NCBI GenBank assembly: GCA_964423875.1
Contig: CAYRGS010000012.1
Location: 1 to 52,467, forward strand
DNA length: 52,467 nucleotides
DNA from: CAYRGS01 sp964423875
GTDB taxonomy: Bacteria > UBA8248 > JACPRG01 > G963555815
Direction of reading: 5' to 3'
Shown here: piece by piece, positions 17,935 to 26,582 of the stretch
How positions within the stretch are numbered: position 1 is the stretch's first letter
Layout: each line of letters opens with the position of its first letter
The notes under the pieces: generated by a model
Told to the model about the DNA's origin: nothing
Databases searched by the model: none
The model's input: the letters and a program-made list of their open reading frames with translations, nothing else
Program-made: the position numbers and the translations under genes

Positions 17935-20387
17935 CGTCCTACGGACTGGGCGGCGACGAGATCGGCCCCGGGCTGGGAATCGGCCTTCCGAATCCTCTCG
18001 TCCAGCTGGGCGAACAGGAGATTCCAGACCCGCAAGAAACGCTTCCGGTCCGAGATGGAGATGGGAGACCCCGAGATCCGACTCAACCGAAGCGGATTCA
18101 AGGGTTTTCCGTCGCGCCGGACCCGGAAATCCAGGTGCGGCCCGGTGGACAGACCCGTGGTGCCTACGTAGCCGATGACATCTCCGCGCCGGACCCGCTT
18201 GCCGCGTCGGACCCCTCTGGCGTACCGGGAAAGATGGTGATAGCGCGTGATGAGTTTTCCCTGGTGTCTGAGCTCAATCGTCTTCCCACCCTGACCGGCC
18301 CACCGCGCCGTAACGACCACGCCGTCCGCCGCCGCGCGCACCGGCGCCCCGTAAGGCGCCGCATAGTCGATCCCCCTGTGCGGCCGGTGAATCTTCAGGA
18401 CGGGGTGGAATCTCCGACGGGAATACCCTGACGAGATTCGGGTGTAATTCACCGGCATTCGAAAGAAGTTGTGCAGGGGCTTGCCCTCTTGATCGTAATA
18501 CCGAAGTCGGCCGTTTTCACCTGGAAATCCGATGGCCCGATGGACTTTGCGGCCGGTTTCCAATTTCGCCGCGAAAACCCGGCCCCAGCGCCGTTGCCCG
18601 TTGGAAGCCGAAATCCACTGTTCAGCGGCGATGGAAAACACATTCCCCGGCTGGAGGTCGGAGCTGAAATCTACCTTCCAGCTAAAGACTTTGGCCAGGG
18701 CGAGTGCCAAGGCGCCGTTGCCACCGGCCCGAACAACCGACGGGTAAAGAGAGCCCCGGATCTCTCCCTTCAAAATAGCCATGGTGCGGTCCGGTCTCCG
18801 GAGACGACCCCGCTTATTGCGGGACCGCTTGATATCCCGTCTCCCGCGACGGCGCTTCGCACTCTCGGATGCGGGCTTAATCTTCAATGTATCCCGTTTG
18901 GGATCCCACTGGATGACTTTATCCCCGATTCGGATATGTCTGACGTTAAACGTTTCCCAGACATTCCGCGCCAGGAGGCGGGCCTCCGCGGACGAAGGGA
19001 TCGTCGATTGAAATCCGTTGATGAGCCCACGCCGAGGCGCACTTATGGGCCGCACGGCGTCGGGTCTCGATAGGGAAGGCGACCCGCGATCTCGCAGGCG
19101 TACGGACGCTGGAGTCTTACGGGGTATCGTCATGCGCGAGACGCTTTGTCTCATTTTCCGAATGACGGGGGTATTCCCGTTCGCTCGGGCTCGAGAGGGT
19201 TCACCCCCGCGAAGCGCCGTGGCCCGTAACTTGGCCGCCACAGGCTCACGCTCCCAGCGTACACTCTTGGCGTACACAGGTGCGGGCCGCTTGACAGCTT
19301 CCAGCCAGGGGGTTGGCTGTGGGAAGACAGGGACAGGCGGGACGGAAAGCCTCGCCACCACCGGACTTGGGACCGTCGCCTTTTTCTTTGTGGGTTTGTG
19401 TGCGGGCCGCTTGACAGCTTCCGGCCAGGGGGTTGGCTGTGGGAAGACAGGGACAGGCGGGACGGAAAGCCTCGCCACCACCGGACTTGGGACCGTCGCC
19501 TTTTTCTTTGTGGGTTTGTGTGCGGGCCGCTTGACAGCTTCCGGCCAGGGGGTTGGCTGTGGGAAGACAGGGACAGGCGGGATGGAAAGCCTCGCCACCT
19601 CGGGTCCCCGCTTTCGCCGTTCACGCTTCGCGGACGCCGGGACGGGAAGCTTTTCTTCCACCGGCCAAGGCGTTGGCTGTTCCAACGCGGGGGCCGGCGG
19701 GACGGGCGATTTTACCACCCGCGGCGTCGAGATTCGCGGTTTTGTCTTTGGCGCTTGGTGGGCGGGGGTTTTGACGTCGCGGGATGCGCGATTCGGCTGC
19801 TTGGCCATGTTCGGCGCACGGGCGGGATGTTTCGCCGGTCTCGACAAGCGCGCCGCTGATCCTTTGACCGGGTTCGAGTCCGAGGGAGGACCGGATTTCA
19901 AAGGCATGATTTGTTTAATGGACCTCGGAACGGCCGGTTCGGACGAAGAATCTACGCCGGACCTCGCCCGCGCCAGGAGATCGAGCCCCGGTTTCTTCTT
20001 TCCGGAAGCTTCAGTTTCTCCGGTCTTCGCGAGAGGGGGGGCGGGCAAGCGGGAGGGCGGAGAGACGGGCCTGGAGCGTTCTAGAGCGGCGGGGTCCGCC
20101 GGGATAGAGGCGGCGAGGGGGGCGGGGGAGAAGGGGAGGGGGCGAATGGAGGCTGTCACGTCCGGAGGCGCCGGCCCTGCCGTCATGGGACGCTCGGCGC
20201 GGGTATTCCAGAACATGGTGAACTCGCCCGCCCCGATCGCCAGGATCAAAAATATAACGATCCCCGCGAAATCCGCGATGTCGAGGCTGAAGGAACGGTC
20301 CTCTTCCCTTCGGCGCAGACTATTCGGCGAGCCGAGGAGTCGGCTTATGCGATACACCCAGTGGTATCCTGTATGGAAAAGCGGCAT
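17931..20387 (-). CDS. M23 metallopeptidase, MepM/Csd3-like, with proline-rich repeat region
   Basis: M23 enzymes cut peptidoglycan cross-links or regulate amidases in the periplasm. The 818-residue protein has one N-terminal transmembrane segment (about 42-60), then roughly 400 residues rich in Pro, Lys and Arg. That region carries three near-identical 40-residue units (core PPVPVFPQPTPWPEAVKRPA) plus a diverged one. It is followed by a Csd3-like central domain (LYPSVVRAGGNGALALALAK) and the peptidase domain. Zinc and catalytic residues are His670 and Asp674 (HRGIDYAAP), HH at 717-718, and His751 in GPHLDFRV. The usual HxH is HxD here, so Asp753 stands where the last zinc ligand is expected. 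The linker probably spans the periplasm to reach the wall. Confidence 0.9.
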   Translation of the reverse strand: MPLFHTGYHWVYRISRLLGSPNSLRRREEDRSFSLDIADFAGIVIFLILAIGAGEFTMFWNTRAERPMTAGPAPPDVTASIRPLPFSPAPLAASIPADPAALERSRPVSPPSRLPAPPLAKTGETEASGKKKPGLDLLARARSGVDSSSEPAVPRSIKQIMPLKSGPPSDSNPVKGSAARLSRPAKHPARAPNMAKQPNRASRDVKTPAHQAPKTKPRISTPRVVKSPVPPAPALEQPTPWPVEEKLPVPASAKRERRKRGPEVARLSIPPVPVFPQPTPWPEAVKRPAHKPTKKKATVPSPVVARLSVPPVPVFPQPTPWPEAVKRPAHKPTKKKATVPSPVVARLSVPPVPVFPQPTPWLEAVKRPAPVYAKSVRWEREPVAAKLRATALRGGEPSRARANGNTPVIRKMRQSVSRMTIPRKTPASVRLRDRGSPSLSRPDAVRPISAPRRGLINGFQSTIPSSAEARLLARNVWETFNVRHIRIGDKVIQWDPKRDTLKIKPASESAKRRRGRRDIKRSRNKRGRLRRPDRTMAILKGEIRGSLYPSVVRAGGNGALALALAKVFSWKVDFSSDLQPGNVFSIAAEQWISASNGQRRWGRVFAAKLETGRKVHRAIGFPGENGRLRYYDQEGKPLHNFFRMPVNYTRISSGYSRRRFHPVLKIHRPHRGIDYAAPYGAPVRAAADGVVVTARWAGQGGKTIELRHQGKLITRYHHLSRYARGVRRGKRVRRGDVIGYVGTTGLSTGPHLDFRVRRDGKPLNPLRLSRISGSPISISDRKRFLRVWNLLFAQLDERIRKADSQPGADLVAAQSVGR
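19281..19600. repeat. 120-bp tandem repeats inside the M23 peptidase gene
   Basis: Units begin at 19281, 19401 and 19521, each opening with TGCGGGCCGCTTGACAG. The second and third are identical for about 80 bases until the third diverges near 19600, and the first differs from the second by very few bases. A more diverged relative follows at about 19640-19730. The 120-bp period equals 40 codons, so copy number can change without breaking the reading frame. Near-identity at the DNA level suggests recent expansion or gene conversion. Confidence 0.85.
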
Positions 20388-20534
20388 TCCGCCGCGCTCT
20401 ACACCCCTCGGCTGACTGAGCCGAAATCATTATGGATACTACCAATTCAGTTCAAATGAGGCAAGTCTTTTCGCTTGCGTTCAAGGGACCGGTCATTCGG
20501 AGGACAGGGATGCAATTCGCGGACCGTCTCTTTC

Positions 20535-21818
20535 TCATCCGTCGAGTTGTTCCACGCCCAACAGGCGCCGCCGGAGGACATCCAAGGCCATGATGGTGGC
20601 CCGGTCCTGGAGAAAGCGGCCGCCTCCGCCAAAATGCCGTTGCGCGCTCACCGGGGGCTCCGATTCGTCTCCCGTGACGAGAATGATGTGGGTCGCCTCC
20701 GCCGATGAAGCCGCCAATTCCTCTCCGATCGGAATCGGTCCGAAGACCGCCAGGCCGATGTCCGCGGAGGAAATCCTTCTCACCGCGTGTGCGAGCTCCT
20801 CGGCCGCGGCGGCCGAGATCTCCACGGGCCCTTCCCGCCCCAAGAGGGCGGCGACGGCATCGGAGGAGGACGCCACCCAGCCTCCTTTAAAAAAGGGGGC
20901 GCCGTCGGCAATGCTGGTCAGACGGGCGGCCAACGCGCCTCCAGTGATCGTCTCGAGAATCGACAGGGTCTTTCCGCTTTCTCGCATCAACCGTCCGACG
21001 GTCTCCTCGACCGAGTCCCGTCCGACGCCGAAAACGGCGGCTCCGAGCCGCTCGCGGACCTGTCCTTCCAACTCGTCCAGCATTCGCTCGACCTCTTCTT
21101 CGCCGCTTCCCTTCGCCGTGAGGCGGATGTCCACCTGTCCGGGATGGGCCAGGACCGCGATGGACGGGTTCCTCGACGATTCGAACAGGTCGTGGATGAG
21201 GTGATCGACGTGGCTCTCTCCCAAGGCGCAGCTCTTGAGGACGCGGACGCGAATCAAATCGCCCAGGGAAAACCTGGATTGCAAGTAGGGAAGGACGCGG
21301 GTTTCCATGAGAAATTTCAATTCGCGCGGTACGCCGGGAAGGACGATGATCACCCCCTTGTCGTCTTCCACAATGAAGCAGGGGGCCGTCCCGACGGGGT
21401 TTTCGATGGGTTTCGCGCCCTCGGGAAGGTAGGCCTGTTTGCGGTTGTTGGGGCTCATGGTGAACCCGCGGCTCGTGAAGATGCCCTCGATCTGCTCCAT
21501 CAGCTCTTGGCTGTACACCAGGGGGACGCCCGCGACGGCGGCGACGGCTTCCCGGGTGAGGTCATCGACGGTCGGACCGAGCCCCCCTGAGGTGATGACG
21601 ACTTCGGCGCGCTCATGGGCGCTCGCGACGGCGGTCGTCAGGCGCTTGAGGTTGTCTCCCACCACGGTTTTCAGGTGGAGGTTGATCCCGAGTCCTTTGA
21701 GCTTCTCCGCAAGGTAGACCGAGTTTGTATCCACCAGGTCGCCCAGGAGAATCTCGGTTCCGACGGCGATGATCTCCGCTCGGATCTGTGGTGAAGCGTC
21801 TTTCTTCGATCCGCTCAT
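20535..21818 (-). CDS. cinA: CinA family protein (NMN amidohydrolase-type C-terminal domain degenerate)
   Basis: CinA joins an N-terminal MoCF-like domain with ADP-ribose pyrophosphatase activity to a C-terminal PncC domain that deamidates nicotinamide mononucleotide. The N-terminus AEIIAVGTEILLGDLVDTNS and TSGGLGPTVDDLTREAV are diagnostic. In the C-terminal domain, where the family usually reads ESCTGG and later TYSNEAK, this protein has ETITGG and ASSSDAV. The Ser, Tyr and Lys associated with NMN deamidation are thus replaced. I place the start at the ATG at 21818 (427 residues). The frame extends 41 codons upstream but that part looks non-coding. The N-terminal activity is probably kept and the second one probably lost. 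Confidence 0.9.
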   Translation of the reverse strand: MSGSKKDASPQIRAEIIAVGTEILLGDLVDTNSVYLAEKLKGLGINLHLKTVVGDNLKRLTTAVASAHERAEVVITSGGLGPTVDDLTREAVAAVAGVPLVYSQELMEQIEGIFTSRGFTMSPNNRKQAYLPEGAKPIENPVGTAPCFIVEDDKGVIIVLPGVPRELKFLMETRVLPYLQSRFSLGDLIRVRVLKSCALGESHVDHLIHDLFESSRNPSIAVLAHPGQVDIRLTAKGSGEEEVERMLDELEGQVRERLGAAVFGVGRDSVEETVGRLMRESGKTLSILETITGGALAARLTSIADGAPFFKGGWVASSSDAVAALLGREGPVEISAAAAEELAHAVRRISSADIGLAVFGPIPIGEELAASSAEATHIILVTGDESEPPVSAQRHFGGGGRFLQDRATIMALDVLRRRLLGVEQLDG

Positions 21819-22055
21819 GAGAACAGTCCAGTGCCCCCGTCCGGGCGCGGCGTCACCTCGCCGCCCGGTTCGGAGCGCATACAGCGGGCCTGCGCCGATT
21901 GTCGAATGGTTCACCGAAGGGAAATTGTAACACAGTGTCATCCCGTCCCCGCGGCTACCCCACCACGCCCACGCTCGGAATGCCTGTTGATCTTCCGTCC
22001 GGGCGGGGTCATATAAAAAAGAAACTCAATCCGTTTCAGCCAAGGAAACAATCGG

Positions 22056-22682
22056 ATGGTCGATTTAGCAGGGCCTTGTGGCATCGTCCTGGCCGCGGGA
22101 CTTTCCCGCCGGCTCGGCCGGAACAAGCTCCTTCTCCCCATGGGCCTGAAGCCCATTCTCGTCTGGACGGTGGAGAACGCGCTGGCCTCCCCCCTGGACG
22201 AGGTCATCGTCGTCACCGGGCACCAGGACGAGGCCGTCGAGGCCGCGATTCGCCACCTTCCGGTGCGGATCGTCCACAATCCCGATTACGCCGAGGGCCA
22301 GTCCACATCCCTGAAAGCCGGCGTCCGGGGATCGTCTCCTTGGACCGAAGGGTTCGTTTTCTTCCTCGGGGACCAGCCCCTCATCGGCGCCGACATCGTA
22401 ACGGCCCTTCTCGAGCGTTTCCGGCGCGATCACCCCTTGCTGGTCGCGCCCGTCTTCGCGGGCAAGCAGGGAAACCCGGTCCTGGTCAGCGCCAAGCTGC
22501 GCAAGGAGCTCCTGGCCCTGACCGGGGACGCCGGCGCCCGTCCTCTCATCGAAAGGCACGCGGACGCGCTGGCCACGGTTGAAATCAATCAACCGGCGAT
22601 CAGAATGGACATTGACCGCGAAGAGGATTACGAAGCGTGCCTGGCGTTGTTCGAAACCAGCCCAGTTCTGCCTTCCCCCTGA
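22056..22682 (+). CDS. MocA-like molybdenum cofactor cytidylyltransferase
   Basis: This is a nucleotidyltransferase of the MobA/MocA family, which attaches a nucleotide to molybdopterin. The 208 residues contain GIVLAAGLSRRLGRNKLLLPM near the N-terminus (NTP loop with the conserved Gly, Arg and Lys), the family block VHNPDYAEGQSTSLKAGV, and the metal-binding GDQP motif (FFLGDQPLIGADIV). These fit the MocA group, which makes the cytosine dinucleotide form used by xanthine-dehydrogenase-type enzymes. It is convergent with, and about 100 bases from, such an enzyme gene at 22789-25092, so the two probably act together. It reads away from cinA. Confidence 0.92.
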   Translation: MVDLAGPCGIVLAAGLSRRLGRNKLLLPMGLKPILVWTVENALASPLDEVIVVTGHQDEAVEAAIRHLPVRIVHNPDYAEGQSTSLKAGVRGSSPWTEGFVFFLGDQPLIGADIVTALLERFRRDHPLLVAPVFAGKQGNPVLVSAKLRKELLALTGDAGARPLIERHADALATVEINQPAIRMDIDREEDYEACLALFETSPVLPSP

Positions 22683-22788
22683 TCCGGTCATCCCTTTGAA
22701 GTCACAGGACGCCGAATAGAGGCGGCCGCAACCCTCGGGCACTGATGCGCCCGCTCCATCCGCCGGCTCCGGCTTTGCCCCTTGAATC

Positions 22789-25092
22789 TCAGGAATCTTC
22801 GGTGAGCCCCGCCTTCTCGCGGAGGGCTGTCAGAACTTTCTGCGGGGTGAAGGGCAACGATTTGATCCGGACACCGACGGCGTCGTAAATGGCGTTGCCG
22901 ATGGCCGCCGCCACCGGGTCGATGGCCGTCTCCGACGCCCCTTTGGCCCCGTACGGGCCATTGGGCTCGTGGGTCTCGATCAGGGCGCTGTGCACCTTTT
23001 CCGGCAGGCACTCGGCCTTGGGAAGGGTGTAATCGGCGAAGTTCCCGTTCACCACCTGGCCGGCCTCGAGGATCCAGTTCTCGTACATGGCGTACCCCAT
23101 GCCCTGCATGACGGCGCCCTGAATTTGCCCTTCGACTGTGAGAGGGTTCAGGGTTCTGCCGACATCGTCCGCCACCCAAAAATCCAGGACCTTCACCTGC
23201 CCCGTTTCGATGTCCACTTCCACTTCGGTGGCCTGGGAGCAGAAGGTGTACCCGGGCGAGACGTTCCCGTAGCGATTCTTGTCGGCCATCTCCGTGGGGT
23301 TGTCGACCGCCACGGAGACGGAGATGGGGATGCCTCCTTGCCGGAACATGCCGTCTTTGCACACCTCGCCGACGGTCAGGCGCCGCTCAGGCGCTCCCTT
23401 GACGCGGACGATCCCCTCGCGGATTTCCAGGTCCGATCGGTCCGCTTCCAGTTGTTCCGCGGCGGCCTCCAGGATTTGCTCCCGGGCCTCGGCGGCCGCC
23501 TTCTTGACCGCGTTGCCCGCGACCATGGTCAGCCGGCTGGCAAAGGCTCCCATGCACATGGGCGTCAGGTCGGTGTCGGGTTTGCTGACGTCGATGTCCG
23601 CGATCCGAAGGCCCATCTCCTCGGCGCAGATCAGGGAGAAGACCGTCGAGGCCCCCTGGCCGATGTCCCCTTCGCCGATGATCAGGTTGACCCGGCCGTC
23701 CTGGTTCATCTTCACCGTCGCGGACGAGCCGTCCCAGTTGGTGTAATGGCGGTTTCCGCTCACGTGAATCGCGTTGGCCATCCCGATGCCGCGCCGCTTG
23801 ACGCCGCCGCCCGCGCCGCGCGCCCGGTTCTGAACGATGCGGCTCCCATCGGCGACGAACCGGATGCATTCGAGCAGGCCGCAGCTGCTCATCTTCCAGC
23901 CGTGGATGCTCGTCTCGCCGGTTTTGATGGCGTTGACGAGGCGGATCTCCGCCGGGTCCATCCCGATCCGCTCCGCCAGATGGTCCAGGGCGGACTCGAA
24001 GGGAAAGATCATCTGGGGGTTGCCGAGACCCCGGAACGCGCCGGTGGGCAGCCGGTTGGTGTAGGCCAGCCGGGCGCGCGTCTTGAGGTTCTGCATGCGG
24101 TAGGCGTTGTCAATCCGCATGGCGGTGACGTTCATAATCTTCGCACTCCGGCCGGTGTAAGCGCCGGCGTTCGAGATGATGTCCGTCTCTTTCGCGCAGA
24201 TCGTTCCGTCCTTGCGGACCCCCATCTTGATGGTGATGACGGCCGGCTCCCGCGGGCGGCTGCCCAGAAACTCCTCCGTCCGGGTGTTGCAGAGCTTGAC
24301 GGGTCGGTTCGCCGCGAGGGCCAGAAGGGCGCAAAGCTGGGCGTTGGGGTCGTCGTTCAGCTTGCCGCCGAAGCCGCCGCCCACAAAGGGCTGAATCACC
24401 CGGACCCGGGACTCGAGAATTCCCAGGACCTTGGCGATTCGGCTGCGGGCGAAGTAGACCGACTGGCAGCTCGGCCAGACGGTCACCTTGCCCGAGGCGT
24501 CCACGTCGGCCACGCTGCCGATGGGTTCCATGAAGGCCTGGGATTGGTTGGGGGTCCGGTAGGTGTCCTCATAGACAGCGGCGGCCTCCCGCCAGCCTTT
24601 TTCGACGTCCCCCCGCTCGAGGCGGGTTTCCCAGGCCAGGTTGCCGGGCCACTCGTCGTGGACCTGGGGCGCGTCCGGCTCGAGGGCCTCGACCTGATCG
24701 AGGACGTAAGGCAGCGGCTCATACTCGACTTCGATGAGCTCCAGGGCCTCGAGGGCCGTCCCCTCGTCTATGGCCGCGACCGCCGCCACCTCCTCCCCCA
24801 TGAACCGGACCTTCCCACAGGCCAGGGCAGTCTGGTCGTTGTTCTCGTGCCCCCACTTGATCTGCGGAATGTTGTCCCAGGTCAGGACCGCCTTCACGCC
24901 TGGCATCTTCCGCGCGCGGGAGACCTCGAGCCTGGCGATGCGGGCGTGGGCGTGCGGACTGCGGAGCAGCTTGCCGATCAACATCCCCGGAAGGACGAGA
25001 TCCGGCGCGTAATCGGCCGCGCCTTGCACTTTCTCCGGGGCGTCGACCATGGGGTGGGGCTTGCCGAGAAGCGTAAAGCCGTTCTCACTCAT
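22789..25092 (-). CDS. Xanthine dehydrogenase family molybdopterin-binding subunit, hydroxybenzoyl-CoA-reductase-like
   Basis: This is the large, molybdenum-cofactor-binding subunit of the molybdenum hydroxylase family (767 residues, normal length). The N-terminal hammerhead domain (about 1-110, with VQGAADYAPDL) is followed by cofactor-binding motifs: GGGFGGK, TGAFRGLGNPQ, GEGDIGQG and the C-terminal GAKGASETAIDP, which holds the catalytic glutamate. The block SIHGWKMSSCGLLECI resembles the alpha subunit of 4-hydroxybenzoyl-CoA reductase. The FAD and [2Fe-2S] subunits that complete such enzymes are not adjacent. The substrate is therefore unknown: aromatic CoA ester reduction, N-heterocycle or aldehyde oxidation are all possible. 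A cofactor cytidylyltransferase gene lies just beyond its 3' end. Confidence 0.9.
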   Translation of the reverse strand: MSENGFTLLGKPHPMVDAPEKVQGAADYAPDLVLPGMLIGKLLRSPHAHARIARLEVSRARKMPGVKAVLTWDNIPQIKWGHENNDQTALACGKVRFMGEEVAAVAAIDEGTALEALELIEVEYEPLPYVLDQVEALEPDAPQVHDEWPGNLAWETRLERGDVEKGWREAAAVYEDTYRTPNQSQAFMEPIGSVADVDASGKVTVWPSCQSVYFARSRIAKVLGILESRVRVIQPFVGGGFGGKLNDDPNAQLCALLALAANRPVKLCNTRTEEFLGSRPREPAVITIKMGVRKDGTICAKETDIISNAGAYTGRSAKIMNVTAMRIDNAYRMQNLKTRARLAYTNRLPTGAFRGLGNPQMIFPFESALDHLAERIGMDPAEIRLVNAIKTGETSIHGWKMSSCGLLECIRFVADGSRIVQNRARGAGGGVKRRGIGMANAIHVSGNRHYTNWDGSSATVKMNQDGRVNLIIGEGDIGQGASTVFSLICAEEMGLRIADIDVSKPDTDLTPMCMGAFASRLTMVAGNAVKKAAAEAREQILEAAAEQLEADRSDLEIREGIVRVKGAPERRLTVGEVCKDGMFRQGGIPISVSVAVDNPTEMADKNRYGNVSPGYTFCSQATEVEVDIETGQVKVLDFWVADDVGRTLNPLTVEGQIQGAVMQGMGYAMYENWILEAGQVVNGNFADYTLPKAECLPEKVHSALIETHEPNGPYGAKGASETAIDPVAAAIGNAIYDAVGVRIKSLPFTPQKVLTALREKAGLTEDS

Positions 25093-25645
25093 CTGCGAAA
25101 ATCCTCCAGTGGCGTCCTCCGAGGCGGAAGCGCCCGAATCAGGCTCGTCATCGAGGGAAAAATCAACCGCCGCCGCGGGTGGGCTCTCATCGTCTTGTGT
25201 AGTGCATCAAAAACAGGAGATGCAGGCGGGCAAGGGGTCAACCGCCCGGCGCCCGCCCCACCTGTTTGAAAATGCCGGCTTCCCTCCGATCCGGTAGGCT
25301 GTGCGTTTGGGGCGGGTGATCCGTTGCCCGGCCGCAAGGGAGAATTCGGGCCTCGATAAGTAAACCGGGATTTCCCAGATGACCACTTTTAGCCATCCTG
25401 CGGTCCTAGTGTACCATCAAGGTGCTCCATTTTACCGCTAATCCAGGGTCTCTTTACTGCACCCTCCGCTCAATCGAGAGGCTATGGCTGTCTGAAAGGC
25501 GGTTCGGCCACAAGGCCGCTCGGCTGTACCCATGCTTGGGAAGGAGGGTTCAAACACCGAAAGGACCGCTAGGCTAAATTTGTACCTTGAGAAAATCGTC
25601 CAAGATGGACTCCCTCTGGTCCCGAAAACGACCCGGGCTTGGGAT
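25093..25645. other. Gene-poor region at the start of the accessory patch
   Basis: No gene is supported in about 550 bases between the molybdenum hydroxylase gene and the membrane protein. It contains the left copy of a roughly 140-bp direct repeat (25356-25500). On the minus strand an open frame runs on past the repeat (to 25438), but it lies in the wrong frame for the membrane protein and shows no recognisable domain. Confidence 0.6.
25356..25500. repeat. Direct repeat, family B, left copy
   Basis: Aligned with 27396-27538 in the same orientation. Shared blocks include CCGGGATTTCCCAGATGACC, then ACTT(T/C)TAGCCATCCTGCGG, CATTTTACCGC, AGGGTCTCTTT and GGCTATGG(C/T)(T/C)GTCT. The two copies are about 2.04 kb apart and enclose all three accessory genes. 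They could be relics of insertion-sequence ends, but I see no transposase. Confidence 0.75.
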
Positions 25646-26374
25646 TCAAGAAAGCCGCGCGGGTTGGCTCCGAAGGGATTTTCGGTAGAGGAAGATCGCC
25701 ACTGACCATAGCGACAGAAAGAGGTGTGTGAGTGTGGGAAACATCGCCGAGACGCCCATAAGGAATCCGAAGTAGATGTTCTTAATATGCTCGGGCTTTG
25801 AGGGGTTTTGGACGGCGTCCACCAGTTTCTTTTGGTAGATCTGGTTCCTGACGGCGAGCGTATCGACCGCCTTCGGCTCGGGTGCGACATTGGTTGAGAC
25901 GACAGCGGCCTTTTGCGCGGCCATGCTCTTTTCGTAGTTGCCTATGATCCAGCCCGAGAACGAGAAGACGAACAACACCCAACAGGTCGCCGCAGCGGCT
26001 ACGACAAGGTCGATGCTGAGGTGTCCGAGATAGCTGAAAGTGGTCGAGCTGGCTAAGGCACGTCGGACAATGTAGATGGTGGCGAAGAAGGAGAGGCTGT
26101 CAAAGAGCGCCCCGAGGGCGCCGACGGGGAATTGGACCAAGAAATAGTGAAATCGGGTCTCCGCACCGAAGGCCAACTCCGGATAGGCTGTCACCATGGC
26201 CCACCAGTAGCAGGCCACGTTGATCAGGAAGAAGAAAAAAAAGAGCAGCGGGTAGAACCACCAGAGGGATCCCCGTTTCGTCTCGTAGAATCGCAGGACC
26301 CCTGACAGGTATATCCTCCATATGCTGATGATCGAGTCTGAGGATCGCGTCTTTTGCAATTGGTCGACCTGCAA
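25646..26374 (-). CDS. Predicted four-helix membrane protein, unknown function
   Basis: I do not recognise a family. The 242 residues contain about four hydrophobic segments: the first at roughly 40-65 (WWFYPLLFFFFFLINVACYW), then around 85-105, 125-150 and 205-225. A soluble loop between the third and fourth contains the sequence YEKSMAAQKAAVVSTNVAPEPK. The start is TTG with GGGGAAG a few bases upstream. It follows a small membrane ORF by 18 bases, and that follows the split histidine phosphatase gene. Lower GC and the surrounding repeats suggest an acquired unit. Confidence 0.6.
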   Translation of the reverse strand: MQVDQLQKTRSSDSIISIWRIYLSGVLRFYETKRGSLWWFYPLLFFFFFLINVACYWWAMVTAYPELAFGAETRFHYFLVQFPVGALGALFDSLSFFATIYIVRRALASSTTFSYLGHLSIDLVVAAAATCWVLFVFSFSGWIIGNYEKSMAAQKAAVVSTNVAPEPKAVDTLAVRNQIYQKKLVDAVQNPSKPEHIKNIYFGFLMGVSAMFPTLTHLFLSLWSVAIFLYRKSLRSQPARLS

Positions 26375-26392
26375 CTGAGCTTCCCCACGACG

Positions 26393-26506
26393 CTAGAGGA
26401 GGGTAACGGCCCCACACTCAATCATGAAGATCAGGACTCCGCAAACAGCAACGAAGGCGGATTTCGAGTGAGGCAAGATGCGGATGTTCCTCTTCCTATT
26501 GACCAT
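26393..26506 (-). CDS. Small 37-residue membrane protein ORF
   Basis: This reading frame begins with ATG preceded by GGAGAG seven bases upstream and ends with TAG 18 bases before the start of the next gene. The product has a basic head (MVNRKRNIRILPHSK) followed by a hydrophobic stretch of about 20 residues (SAFVAVCGVLIFMIECGAVT). It resembles a single-pass membrane micro-protein or a leader. Good spacing to both neighbours favours a real gene, but no family is recognised. Confidence 0.45.
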   Translation of the reverse strand: MVNRKRNIRILPHSKSAFVAVCGVLIFMIECGAVTLL

Positions 26507-26582
26507 GGGATGTCTCTCCGCTGATCTGTGGAACAGCGGTACAACTCCAGCGGATTAGGTATGAGTCGCCAGGGGCCTCCCT

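Noticed and set aside
19281..19600. Possible CRISPR array from regularly spaced repeats
   Set aside because: The repeat unit is the whole 120 bp with no unique spacers, and it lies in frame inside a protein gene.
19018..20415. Plus-strand open frame containing the 120-bp repeats as Gly-Thr-rich repeats
   Set aside because: The minus-strand reading gives an M23 peptidase with anchor, linker and catalytic domain. The plus-strand product has no family features.
22969..25269. Very long plus-strand open frame (766 codons) opposite the molybdenum hydroxylase gene
   Set aside because: It is antisense to a gene with clear family motifs. Its product is rich in Gly, Asp, Leu and Arg without any domain, as expected for a shadow frame in GC-rich DNA.
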